In this document: piece by piece, positions 26,492 to 35,082 of the stretch
How positions within the stretch are numbered: position 1 is the stretch's first letter
Layout: every line of letters starts with the position of its first letter
Origin: Bacteroides sp. 224
GTDB lineage: Bacteria; Bacteroidota; Bacteroidia; Bacteroidales; Bacteroidaceae
Reading direction: 5' to 3'
Assembly (NCBI RefSeq): GCF_010500995.1
Contig: NZ_QVMK01000006.1
Span: 24,907-88,906 of the forward strand
DNA length: 64,000 nt
Program-made: the position numbers and the translations under genes
Notes under the pieces: model-generated
The model's database searches: none
Told to the model about the DNA's origin: nothing
What the model saw: only the letters and a program-made list of their open reading frames with translations

Positions 26492-27244
26492 ATGAAAGGA
26501 AAAACAAAGTATGTGGCTTTCTCCACACAAAAAGGCGGAGCAGGAAAATCTACGCTGACTGTATTGGTAGCATCTTGCCTGCATTATTCAAAAGGTTATA
26601 AAGTAGCGGTTGTCGATTGCGACTATCCTCAGCACTCGATTGTAGAAATGCGGGAGCGTGATTTGAATATGGCGTTGAATGATGATTTCTACAAACGCAT
26701 GGCTTATGAACAGTTTAGCCGTTTAGACAAGAAAGCCTATCCGGTAGTCGAAAGTGATGTAAAGGAAGGAATTGCCGATGCTGCCTATCTGTTGCCACAG
26801 GATGATTTCGATTTTATTTTTTTCGACTTACCGGGAACCATGAACAACGAAGACCTGATTCACACCCTTGCAGAAATGGATTACATTATCTCTCCTATTT
26901 GTGCAGACCGGTTCGTATTGGAAAGTACACTCAATTACGCCATATCGGTTAAAGACCATATAATGTCGAGCGGAAAATCCAAAATCCGGCAACTTTACCT
27001 GCTTTGGAATTTAGTGGACGGTCGTGAGAAAACCGAACTGTATGAGGTTTATGAAGCGGTTATTCGGGATTTGGGATTATCATTGATGAAAACATTCCTG
27101 CCTGACACCAAGCGCTTCCGCAGGGAACAATCCCTAAATCGAAAACCCGTTTTCCGCTCGACACTTTTCCCTGCTGACCGCTCATTGGTGCGAGGCAGCA
27201 ACCTTGACAAATTAGTGGATGAATTAATCGAACTGTTAAAGTAA
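26492..27244 (+). CDS. traA: ParA-family ATPase (TraA of CTnDOT-type ICEs)
   Basis: A 250-aa protein with a deviant Walker A motif KGGAGKST at residues 10-17, a VVDCDYPQHS Walker A' region and FFDLPG switch. These are the hallmarks of ParA/MinD ATPases. It opens the transfer operon, as TraA does in CTnDOT-like elements; there is no recognisable ParB next to it. The function in transfer or intracellular maintenance of the excised circle is not established. It is followed 6 bp later by traB. Confidence 0.88.
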   Translation: MKGKTKYVAFSTQKGGAGKSTLTVLVASCLHYSKGYKVAVVDCDYPQHSIVEMRERDLNMALNDDFYKRMAYEQFSRLDKKAYPVVESDVKEGIADAAYLLPQDDFDFIFFDLPGTMNNEDLIHTLAEMDYIISPICADRFVLESTLNYAISVKDHIMSSGKSKIRQLYLLWNLVDGREKTELYEVYEAVIRDLGLSLMKTFLPDTKRFRREQSLNRKPVFRSTLFPADRSLVRGSNLDKLVDELIELLK

Positions 27245-27250
27245 ACTGTT

Positions 27251-27670
27251 ATGGGTAAGAAAGAAAATAATGAAGAACTGGATGCTGCATTTATCATCAG
27301 CCAGACCAATAAACGGAACAGAGAAATTCAACCCTATAAAACGGAACAACCCGATAAGGAAAAATTCGAAGAACAGGAGGAGGAAAAAACGGCTGCTACT
27401 GTTAACAAAGAAGAATCTCGTCGCCGAAAAAACAAAGGAGGAGATTATGAGAGTCTTTTTATTAAAGATGCTCCTTCATCTACCCGAAGCGGTAAAACAG
27501 TTTATATCCGCAAAGAGTTTCACGACCGTATTATACGTATCATTCAGGTAATCGGCTCTAATGAAATCTCTTTATACAGTTATCTGGATAATGTATTGGA
27601 ACATCATTTCAGCATGTTTCAGGAAGATATTTCGGAACTCTATAAAAAACGAAATCCCGATATTTTTTAA
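27251..27670 (+). CDS. DUF3408 conjugal transfer protein (TraB-type)
   Basis: A 139-aa protein: an acidic/basic disordered N-terminus (to about 80), then a compact C-terminal domain with VYIRKEFHDRIIRIIQVIG and LYSYLDNVLEHHF, the DUF3408 pattern found in Bacteroidales tra operons after the ParA gene. The domain resembles a ribbon-helix-helix DNA-binding unit. It is a paralogue of the next gene, with corresponding YISKRNHKILTDFI and GYIDNVITEH. Confidence 0.75.
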   Translation: MGKKENNEELDAAFIISQTNKRNREIQPYKTEQPDKEKFEEQEEEKTAATVNKEESRRRKNKGGDYESLFIKDAPSSTRSGKTVYIRKEFHDRIIRIIQVIGSNEISLYSYLDNVLEHHFSMFQEDISELYKKRNPDIF

Positions 27671-27689
27671 CATCTAAAATAAAAATACA

Positions 27690-27962
27690 ATGAACCGATT
27701 TAAGAAGAAAGAACTTGAAGAAAGTATGGAAAAGACGACCTCGTTCGCAGAACGATACCTCAAACCGATAGAGCTTGATCGTCGGCAGTGTGTCTATATC
27801 AGTAAACGTAATCATAAGATATTGACTGATTTTATTCGTTCGCTGAATGAAAAAGGATTGACTATCGGTGGTTATATTGACAATGTAATTACCGAACACA
27901 TAGATAAACACAAGGAGGAGATCAATTATCTCTACCGCCGTGAAAGAAACGATTTGGTATAA
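27690..27962 (+). CDS. DUF3408 conjugal transfer protein (TraC-type)
   Basis: A 90-aa protein that consists almost only of the DUF3408-type domain seen in the preceding gene, ending in YLYRRERNDLV where the other ends in LYKKRNPDIF. The two adjacent genes are probably an old tandem duplication that may act as a heterodimer. The stop overlaps the next start by one base (TAATG). Confidence 0.7.
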   Translation: MNRFKKKELEESMEKTTSFAERYLKPIELDRRQCVYISKRNHKILTDFIRSLNEKGLTIGGYIDNVITEHIDKHKEEINYLYRRERNDLV

Positions 27963-28720
27963 TGGCAATGATAACAATATATGTATTGTGGGGATTGGCT
28001 ATAACAGCGATTGCATATACCGCATGGATGGTGTATTATTTTACTACCGAATCTCGCCGCATGAAAAAAAATAAGGAGAGTAAGCCTACTGCCTCCAAAC
28101 GTAAAGGAGATATAATAGGTAAAAGCCAATTTATACTGCCAGAACTTGGACACTCCCAGCCAGAAGCGTCCGTAGCTGCTGAAAGTGAATCAGATACGGA
28201 AAAAGAAAATATCTTTGTACCGTCAAACGTACCCGAATACCCCAGACAAGTGTCTTCGGATGAGTTGGATGAAGTTTTTGGAAGCATTCCCGAAGGCGAG
28301 AAAAACGAGCCGATAGGAATTGAAGTTCCGCTCTCCTACAATAATAATTTCCCGAACAATGGAGAAGCGGAAGAGACAGAAAACTTTGAAGAGGAAACCG
28401 AAGATATTCCGACCAAGGGCGTACACTCCGCTCTCGGGGTTAGTTTTGAACAAATGGGCGAAGCCTACCGCCAAGTGGTACACAATCCTTCAATGACAGA
28501 AAAGGAGCAGGAAGAGAGCGGACGTGTCTTCCTCGAAATGCGGGAAACCGATATGTTTGAAGCTATCGTTTCCGCTGAATCTGAAAGGGAGAATAAGGTA
28601 AATTTCCTTATGGAAACCTATCTTACGGCATTTCATCAAAAGATAGCTGTAAGATCAACAGAAGATAATCTTCCCAAGAGTGATATTCCTTCAGATTTTG
28701 ATCTTCGAGAATATGTATAA
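27962..28720 (+). CDS. Conjugal transfer protein TraD-type, membrane anchored
   Basis: A 252-aa protein with one N-terminal transmembrane helix (about 4-24) followed by a long, acidic, low-complexity region (many Glu, Ser, Pro) and a helical tail near 150-240 (GVSFEQMGEAYRQVV, MFEAIVSAESE). This corresponds in position and layout to TraD of CTnDOT-type operons. No catalytic motif is seen. It is the last gene before a 141-bp gap and the hairpin that precede the traE-led part of the operon. Confidence 0.7.
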   Translation: MAMITIYVLWGLAITAIAYTAWMVYYFTTESRRMKKNKESKPTASKRKGDIIGKSQFILPELGHSQPEASVAAESESDTEKENIFVPSNVPEYPRQVSSDELDEVFGSIPEGEKNEPIGIEVPLSYNNNFPNNGEAEETENFEEETEDIPTKGVHSALGVSFEQMGEAYRQVVHNPSMTEKEQEESGRVFLEMRETDMFEAIVSAESERENKVNFLMETYLTAFHQKIAVRSTEDNLPKSDIPSDFDLREYV

Positions 28721-28814
28721 CTTAAAAAAGTAATAAATGAAAAAGCATGATTACGGATAGCTTGCAGCTTATCCTTGAATAACACCAAAAATTTTAGTAA
28801 CACAAGTTTAATTC

Positions 28815-28841
28815 GGTGCGGGGATTATCCACCCCCGCACC
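28815..28841 (+). promoter_or_regulatory. GC-rich hairpin in the traE leader
   Basis: GGTGCGGGG (28815-28823) pairs perfectly with CCCCGCACC (28833-28841) around a 9-nt loop, 20 bp before the traE start. An A-rich tail follows, not a T-tract, so this is more likely an mRNA-stabilising or processing stem that sets higher traE (pilin) expression than a terminator. Confidence 0.6.
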
Positions 28842-28861
28842 ATAAATAAAAAATCAAGTTT

Positions 28862-29164
28862 ATGACAAATAAAAAAATTCTTCTTTCGGCAACGTTAATT
28901 ATCGCTGCCGCTTCCTCCGCCTTTGCTCAGGGCAATGGGTTACAGGGTATCAATGATGCTACAAATATGGTTACCAGTTATTTTGACCCCGGCACGAAGT
29001 TGATATACGCCATTGGTGCGGTCGTCGGTTTGATAGGAGGTATTAAGGTATATAATAAGTTCTCTTCGGGCGACCCTGATACTTCGAAAACCGCAGCAAG
29101 CTGGTTCGGTGCCTGTATTTTTCTTATCGTCGCGGCGACTATTCTTCGCTCTTTCTTTTTATAA
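28862..29164 (+). CDS. traE: TraE, VirB2-like pilin candidate
   Basis: A 100-aa protein with a cleavable signal peptide (cut near AFAQ|GNG) and two hydrophobic helices (about 48-64 and 84-99) separated by a short polar loop KVYNKFSSGDPDTS. This is the DUF4134 TraE layout and matches VirB2-type pilins of T4SSs. It is the first gene after the leader hairpin, in front of traF and the VirB4 ATPase. Confidence 0.85.
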   Translation: MTNKKILLSATLIIAAASSAFAQGNGLQGINDATNMVTSYFDPGTKLIYAIGAVVGLIGGIKVYNKFSSGDPDTSKTAASWFGACIFLIVAATILRSFFL

Positions 29165-29189
29165 TCAATCACTCCTTAAAAGGAAAAAA

Positions 29190-29519
29190 ATGGAGTATAA
29201 TATTAACAAAGGAATAGGCAAGAGTGTGGAATTTAAGGGATTGAAAGCTCAGTATCTTTTCATTTTTGCAGGCGGACTGTTGGCAGTGTTTGTGCTGTTT
29301 GTAATTCTCTATATGATCGGTATCGACCAGTGGTTTTGTATCGGCTTCGGAGTAATTGCTGCCTCTGTGCTTGTCTGGCTGACTTTCAACTTGAATCAGA
29401 AATATGGGGAACACGGATTGATGAAAGTGCTGGCTAAACGCCAGCACCCTCGCTATTTGATTAACCGTAAGATGTCCTACCGCTTATTCCGAAGAAAAAG
29501 AAAGGAGAGAACACGATGA
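29190..29519 (+). CDS. traF: TraF conjugative transfer membrane protein
   Basis: A 109-aa protein starting MEYNINKGIGKSVEFKGL, the conserved opening of TraF (DUF4133) in Bacteroidales ICEs. Two transmembrane helices (about 22-44 and 48-66) lead to a basic cytoplasmic tail. VirB3-like by position next to VirB4. I prefer the ATG at 29190, preceded by AAAAGG, over an upstream ATG that overlaps traE. Its stop overlaps the traG start (ATGA). Confidence 0.85.
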   Translation: MEYNINKGIGKSVEFKGLKAQYLFIFAGGLLAVFVLFVILYMIGIDQWFCIGFGVIAASVLVWLTFNLNQKYGEHGLMKVLAKRQHPRYLINRKMSYRLFRRKRKERTR

Positions 29520-32017
29520 GAAATATAATGAAAGCCGCTACGGTAGAAAGTAAATTTCCATTATTGGCTGTTGAACATGACTGTATTATCAGTAAAGATG
29601 CCGATATAACAATTGCTTTTCGAGTAGAGTTACCCGAATTATTTACAGTTACTTCAGCGGAATATGAAGCGATACATGCCTCGTGGTTGAAAGCTATCAA
29701 AGTACTGCCTTTGTATAGTGTGGTACATAAAATGGATTGGTTTGTAAGCGAAAAATATGAGCCGAAAACGGGCGATAGGGATATGAGTTTCCTCTCCCGC
29801 AGTTACGAACGGCACTTCAATGAACGACCTTACTTGAATCATTCCTGTTACCTGTTCCTTACAAAAACGACAAAGGACAGAATGCGTATGCAAAGTAATT
29901 TTTCTACACTTTGTCGTGGGAATATTATCCCGAAAGAGGTAAATAAGGATACAGCGATTAAATTTTTAGAAGCCGTAGGACAGTTTGAGCGTATCGTGAA
30001 TGACAGTGGATTTATCCGTCTCATACGCCTTACCGATGATGAAATAACGGGAACGCCTGAGAATGGAGGACTTATTGAAAAATATTTTGCCCTCTCATTG
30101 GAAGACAGTGCCTGTCTGGAAGATATGGAACTCGGAGCCGACGGTCTTCGCATAGGAAACAAACATGTATGCCTGCATACACTGTCGGATGTAGAAGATT
30201 TGCCAGCTCGGGTGGGAACGGATATGCGGTATGAGAAACTCTCAACCGACCGAAGTGATTGCCTATTGTCATTCGCTTCGCCTGTAGGATTATTGCTTCC
30301 GTGTGACCATATCTATAATCAGTTTTTGTTTTTGGACGATTCGGCGGAAAATTTACGCCGTTTCGAAAAGCAAGCTCGCAATATGCAGTCGCTTTCCCGT
30401 TATTCGCGGGGCAACCAAATTAACAAAGAGTGGGTAGATCAGTATCTGAACGAAGCACACAGTTTCGGACTGACTTCAATTCGGGCGCACTTTAATGTGA
30501 TAGCATGGAGCGAAGACTTGGAAGAACTGCGCCGTATCCGAAACGATGTGGGTAGCCAATTAGCGCTCATGGATTGTAAACCCAGACACAATACTGTGGA
30601 TGCTGCTACGCTCTTTTGGGCTGGTATACCAGGTAATGCAGCGGACTTTCCTGCGGAAGAATCGTTCTATACTTTTATAGAACCTGCACTTTGCTTTTTT
30701 ACGGAAGAAACAAACTATCGGAACTCCGTTAGTCCGTTTGGAATTAAAATGTGTGACCGTATCAGTGGAAAACCACTCCATTTGGATATATCCGACCTCC
30801 CGATGAAAAAAGGAATAATCACGAACCGCAACAAATTTATTTTGGGGCCTTCGGGTTCGGGAAAATCCTTTTTTACCAATCACATGGTACGGCAATACCA
30901 TGAACAGGGTGCACATATTGTGTTAGTAGATACAGGTAATTCCTATCAAGGATTATGTAACCTGATTAACCGCCGAACCAAAGGTGAGGACGGAATTTAT
31001 TATACGTACACGGAAGAAAATCCGATTTCGTTTAATCCGTTTTTTACCGATGATAATGTATTCGACATTGAAAAGCGGGAAAGTATCAAGACGCTTATCA
31101 TGACACTTTGGAAACGAGACAATGAACCGCCATCACGGGCGGAGGAAGTTGCCTTGTCCAATGCTGTGAGTCTCTATATCGACCGTTTGAAATATGACGA
31201 ATCCCTCGTTCCCTGCTTTAATTCGTTTTATGAATTTGTAAAACTGGATTATGCTGCAATCCTTGATGGAAAAGGCGTGCGGGAAAAGGATTTTGACTTG
31301 AAAAATTTCCTGAATGTTCTGGAGCCTTATTATAAAGGTGGCGAATATGACTTTCTTCTCAACTCCGACAAGCAGCTTGATTTACTTTCCAAACGTTTTA
31401 TCGTTTTCGAAATTGATGCAATTAAAGACCATGCCATTCTATTTCCTATTGTAACGATTATCATTATGGAAGTTTTTATCAACAAAATGAGGAGGTTACA
31501 AGGTATTCGAAAGGTTATATTAATAGAAGAAGCATGGAAAGCGATTGCCAAAGAAGGTATGGCTTCCTACATAAAATACCTTTATAAAACGGTCAGAAAA
31601 TTCTATGGAGAAGCAATTACCGTCACACAGGAAATTGATGACCTTTTGGCTTCGGAGATTGTAAAAGAATCCATTATCAACAACTCCGACTGTAAAATAC
31701 TGCTCGATCAGCGTAAGTATATGAACAAGTTCGATGGCATTCAGTCGCTGCTTGGATTGACCGACAAGGAAAAATCACAAATCCTGTCGATTAATATGAG
31801 CAACCACCCCTCCAGATTATACAAAGAAGTCTGGATCGGATTAGGCGGAGTGCAATCAGCAGTCTATGCGACCGAAGTTTCTACGCAAGAGTATCTCACA
31901 TATACAACCGAAGAAACAGAAAAAATGGAGGTAATGCAGTTAACCGATAAACTCGACGGAAATATTGAATTGGCAATAAAACAACTTGCTGAAAGCAAGT
32001 TGGAAAAGAAAAATTAA
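29516..32017 (+). CDS. traG: TraG, VirB4-like conjugation ATPase
   Basis: An 833-aa ATPase, standard length for Bacteroidales TraG. Walker A is GPSGSGKSFFTNH (about residue 445) and Walker B KVILIEEAWKA (about 665). The N-terminal DUF3875 segment (LLAVEHDCIISKDADITIAF) is typical. It energises pilus assembly and substrate transfer at the inner membrane. It is translationally coupled to traF and followed 3 bp later by a small DUF3876 gene. Confidence 0.95.
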   Translation: MRNIMKAATVESKFPLLAVEHDCIISKDADITIAFRVELPELFTVTSAEYEAIHASWLKAIKVLPLYSVVHKMDWFVSEKYEPKTGDRDMSFLSRSYERHFNERPYLNHSCYLFLTKTTKDRMRMQSNFSTLCRGNIIPKEVNKDTAIKFLEAVGQFERIVNDSGFIRLIRLTDDEITGTPENGGLIEKYFALSLEDSACLEDMELGADGLRIGNKHVCLHTLSDVEDLPARVGTDMRYEKLSTDRSDCLLSFASPVGLLLPCDHIYNQFLFLDDSAENLRRFEKQARNMQSLSRYSRGNQINKEWVDQYLNEAHSFGLTSIRAHFNVIAWSEDLEELRRIRNDVGSQLALMDCKPRHNTVDAATLFWAGIPGNAADFPAEESFYTFIEPALCFFTEETNYRNSVSPFGIKMCDRISGKPLHLDISDLPMKKGIITNRNKFILGPSGSGKSFFTNHMVRQYHEQGAHIVLVDTGNSYQGLCNLINRRTKGEDGIYYTYTEENPISFNPFFTDDNVFDIEKRESIKTLIMTLWKRDNEPPSRAEEVALSNAVSLYIDRLKYDESLVPCFNSFYEFVKLDYAAILDGKGVREKDFDLKNFLNVLEPYYKGGEYDFLLNSDKQLDLLSKRFIVFEIDAIKDHAILFPIVTIIIMEVFINKMRRLQGIRKVILIEEAWKAIAKEGMASYIKYLYKTVRKFYGEAITVTQEIDDLLASEIVKESIINNSDCKILLDQRKYMNKFDGIQSLLGLTDKEKSQILSINMSNHPSRLYKEVWIGLGGVQSAVYATEVSTQEYLTYTTEETEKMEVMQLTDKLDGNIELAIKQLAESKLEKKN

Positions 32018-32020
32018 GCC

Positions 32021-32356
32021 ATGAACAGGCTATTGTCCGAATACGAGCGTATCTCGAAAAGTGACCTGATGACACCTTTGTTGAACGATTTTTCATTATG
32101 GGATGTGAAAGGGAAGTGGGTCAGCCGTGAAGGCTCCCCTTCCATTCATATCTTCCGCAACAAAGGTTACCGCTATGGAGGCTATTGTATAGAGCTATCC
32201 TATCGGAACAACGCCGTCTTCCGATGCCCTATAAAAAGATATTTACGTCATGTTCGGTATTTTAACCTGTATGGTTTTGTAGGGCTTTCCTATGATAGGG
32301 AACGCGATGTACTTCACCTGAGCGATTTCGGGAACTATTACAGGGCAGAGGATTAG
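32021..32356 (+). CDS. DUF3876-type small protein in the tra operon
   Basis: A 111-aa soluble protein with SEYERISKSDLMTPLLNDFS, a GKWVSREGSPSIHIFRNKGYRYGGY strand block, and a C-terminal VGLSYDRERDVLHLSDFGNYYRAE. This matches a family regularly found between traG and traI in these elements. Function unknown; it may be a lipocalin-like cytoplasmic accessory. A short hairpin (32347-32354 with 32359-32366) covers its stop codon. Confidence 0.75.
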   Translation: MNRLLSEYERISKSDLMTPLLNDFSLWDVKGKWVSREGSPSIHIFRNKGYRYGGYCIELSYRNNAVFRCPIKRYLRHVRYFNLYGFVGLSYDRERDVLHLSDFGNYYRAED

Positions 32357-32408
32357 CAAATCCTCTCCCTTTCAAAATGAATGTATTAAAAATTTAATTA
32401 TTAAAAAT

Positions 32409-33029
32409 ATGAAACAATTTCTTTTAATAGTATGCGTAGCGCTGTTGGGTTTCTCCCATCAGGCAAAAGCGCAATGGGTTGTAACAGACCCGACCAACCT
32501 TGTACAGAATGTTATCAGTGCAGTACAAGGTACAACTACGGCTACCAACATGATAGGCAATGTTCAAGAAAGTATCAAGATTTACAAACAAGGTAAGGAA
32601 TTTTACGATGCGTTAAAATCAGTCAACAACTTAATTAAAGATGCACGCAAAGTAAAAAAGACAATCGAAATGGTTAGTGAAATCACGGATATCTATGTGA
32701 ATGGCTTTAATAAAATGGTAAGTGATCCGAATTTTACGGTAAATGAATTGGCGGCTATTTCAACAGGGTATGCCAAACTGCTGGAGGAAGGAGGTGCATT
32801 GGTAACAGAATTGAAAAACATTGTTACTGCAGGCAACGGTCTTTCGATGACGGATAAAGAGCGGATGGAAATGATTGATGATATTCACGCCAAAATGCTG
32901 GAATATCGCAATCTCACGCGCTATTTTACCAACCAAAGTATTTCCATTTCATACATACGGAGTAAAGAAAAGGGCGACACCGAACGTGTACGTGCTCTTT
33001 ACGGAAGTCCGTCAGAAAGATATTGGTAA
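32409..33029 (+). CDS. traI: TraI, periplasmic conjugative transfer protein (DUF4141)
   Basis: A 206-aa protein with a cleavable signal peptide (to QAKA|Q near 22) and an almost wholly helical mature part (YKQGKEFYDALKSVNNLIKDARKVKKTIEMV). The opening WVVTDPTNLVQN is the conserved start of the family and is similar in role to VirB5. It is followed 1 bp later by traJ. Confidence 0.88.
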   Translation: MKQFLLIVCVALLGFSHQAKAQWVVTDPTNLVQNVISAVQGTTTATNMIGNVQESIKIYKQGKEFYDALKSVNNLIKDARKVKKTIEMVSEITDIYVNGFNKMVSDPNFTVNELAAISTGYAKLLEEGGALVTELKNIVTAGNGLSMTDKERMEMIDDIHAKMLEYRNLTRYFTNQSISISYIRSKEKGDTERVRALYGSPSERYW

Positions 33030-33030
33030 T

Positions 33031-34134
33031 ATGGTAATGTTAGCAATAGATTTTTCCAGCCTGCACGAGATTCTTCGGAATCTGTACATGAACATGATGC
33101 CTCTTTGTGCCGATATGATTGGAATAGCTAAGGGGATTGCGGGCTTGGGTGCATTATTTTATGTTGCCTACCGCGTATGGAAGTCGCTCGCCTCTGCCGA
33201 ACCGATAGATGTATTCCCTTTGCTTCGTCCGTTCGCTATCGGACTTTGCATAATGTTCTTTCCTACACTGGTACTCAATACTATCAATGGCGTAATGTCG
33301 CCTGTTGTGCAGGGAACTCATAAAATAATGGAAGACCAAATGGTCAATGTAGAAGCATTGCAAGCTAAAAAAGATGCGCTCGAATACGATGCTCGGGTAC
33401 GTGCAGGCAAGGAATGGCTCGTCAACAGCGATGAGTATGATAAAAAAATGGACGAACTGGGTATAAGGCAGCTTCCGGAGATAGTCAGTATGGGTGCGGA
33501 AAAAATGTGGTATGAGATTAAGATGTGGTTCCGACAGTTGGTCAGGGATTTTTTCGAACTCCTGTACAATGCCGCAGGGCTGACAATTGATACGCTTAGA
33601 ACTTTTTTCCTTATTGTATTGGCAATTTTGGGACCGCTGGCATTTGCCATATCCATTTACGACGGCTTTCAATCTACACTTACAGGCTGGATATCCCGCT
33701 ATATTGCAGTATATCTATGGTTGCCTGTGTCGGATATTTTTTCTGCCGTTCTCTCTAAAATTCAAGAGTTGATGCTCATAATAGATATTACAGCCCTTGA
33801 AGATCCGAGTTATATACCTGACGAATCAAATGGGGTATATATCATATTCATGATTATTGGTATCATTGGTTACTTCTCCATTCCGACCGTATCCGAATGG
33901 ATTATTCAGGCAGGAGGCATGGGCAGTGCAACACGTGGAGTAAACCGTGCGGCGGTAATTTCAGCGGGTGTTGCGGGTGCAGCCGCAGGTAATGCGATGG
34001 GACGGATGAAGAATCTGGCAGGAAGTGTGTTTTCGCGTAAATCTTCAGGAGGAAATGATGACACAGGTTCTCCAAGCGGGCAAAATTTGAATACGCAGGG
34101 CGGCAATTCTTCAGGAGGTTATGGTGCTTCATAA
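33031..34134 (+). CDS. traJ: TraJ, VirB6-like polytopic membrane protein
   Basis: A 367-aa protein with several hydrophobic helices, among them MIGIAKGIAGLGALFYVAYRV, FAIGLCIMFFPTLVLN and a cluster at about 190-300, and a glycine/serine-rich C-terminus. This is typical of the VirB6-like channel component TraJ. I use the ATG at 33031, just after the traI stop, because the longer open frame to the left lies inside traI. Confidence 0.88.
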   Translation: MVMLAIDFSSLHEILRNLYMNMMPLCADMIGIAKGIAGLGALFYVAYRVWKSLASAEPIDVFPLLRPFAIGLCIMFFPTLVLNTINGVMSPVVQGTHKIMEDQMVNVEALQAKKDALEYDARVRAGKEWLVNSDEYDKKMDELGIRQLPEIVSMGAEKMWYEIKMWFRQLVRDFFELLYNAAGLTIDTLRTFFLIVLAILGPLAFAISIYDGFQSTLTGWISRYIAVYLWLPVSDIFSAVLSKIQELMLIIDITALEDPSYIPDESNGVYIIFMIIGIIGYFSIPTVSEWIIQAGGMGSATRGVNRAAVISAGVAGAAAGNAMGRMKNLAGSVFSRKSSGGNDDTGSPSGQNLNTQGGNSSGGYGAS

Positions 34135-34162
34135 GTTATTCACTAATTAATCAATTAAAAAA

Positions 34163-34786
34163 ATGGAATTTAAAAGTTTAAAAAACATTGAAAGCAGTTT
34201 CAAGCAGATAAGGGTTATTGCCTTTGCATTTCTCGTACTGTGTGCAGGGATAACAGGTTATGCCCTCTGGAACTCGTATAGCTTTGCGGAAGCGCAACGG
34301 CAGAAAATATATGTATTAGATGAAGGTAAATCACTAATGCTGGCTCTTTCTCAGGACTTATCACAAAACCGCCCTGTGGAGGCAAAAGAACATGTAAAAC
34401 GTTTTCACGAACTGTTTTTCACGCTTTCGCCCGACCGTTCAGCGATAGAATCCAATATCAACCGTGCTTTGTTCCTTGTGGATAAAAGTGCCTTTGCCTA
34501 TTATCAGGACTTGCAGGAAAAAGGGTATTACAACCGTATCGTTTCGGGTAATATCAATCAAATGCTGTTGGTCGATTCGGTGGCTCTTGATATGGAAATC
34601 TATCCTTACCGCATGAAAACATACGCTCGGCAACGGATTATCCGTGAAAGTAATATTACAGAGCGAAGTCTTGTAACCCACTGTAACCTGATTAATTCGG
34701 TGCGTTCGGACAATAACCCGCACGGTTTTACGATGGAGAAGTTTGAAATTATCGAAAACCGCGACTTGCGGACAATAGCAAGGTAA
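34163..34786 (+). CDS. traK: TraK, VirB8-like conjugative transfer protein
   Basis: A 207-aa protein beginning MEFKSLKNIESSFKQIR, with one transmembrane helix (about 16-36) and a periplasmic domain. The highly conserved stretch HVKRFHELFFTLSPDRSAIESN identifies TraK, which is related in layout to VirB8. It anchors the inner-membrane part of the mating complex. Confidence 0.92.
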   Translation: MEFKSLKNIESSFKQIRVIAFAFLVLCAGITGYALWNSYSFAEAQRQKIYVLDEGKSLMLALSQDLSQNRPVEAKEHVKRFHELFFTLSPDRSAIESNINRALFLVDKSAFAYYQDLQEKGYYNRIVSGNINQMLLVDSVALDMEIYPYRMKTYARQRIIRESNITERSLVTHCNLINSVRSDNNPHGFTMEKFEIIENRDLRTIAR

Positions 34787-34791
34787 CAATT

Positions 34792-35082
34792 ATGATAAGG
34801 AAGAAAATCAGAGCTGCCACAGAGTGGCTGGAAGACCGTTTGAGATTCCTCTGCGGGTCATTGTCGCCCGATGGGCGGATAATCGTAATCCTTTCCATGT
34901 TTTTAATTCTGACTGTATTATCAATCTATTTTTCTATTTCGTCTATTTACCGTTTCGGTAAGGACTCGGGAGAAAAGATACAGATACAGCACATTGAGCA
35001 ATTACAATTGGAATTAGGACAGAAACAATCCGAACTGGATAGTATAAAACAGATTAACATTATTGATTATGAACGAGAATAA
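34792..35082 (+). CDS. traL: TraL, small membrane protein of the tra operon
   Basis: A 96-aa protein with a basic N-terminus, one transmembrane helix (about 30-50; RIIVILSMFLILTVLSIYFS) and a helical tail (EQLQLELGQKQSELDSI). Size, position between traK and traM and layout match TraL (DUF3989-like). The last 14 bp overlap the traM start. Confidence 0.8.
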   Translation: MIRKKIRAATEWLEDRLRFLCGSLSPDGRIIVILSMFLILTVLSIYFSISSIYRFGKDSGEKIQIQHIEQLQLELGQKQSELDSIKQINIIDYERE

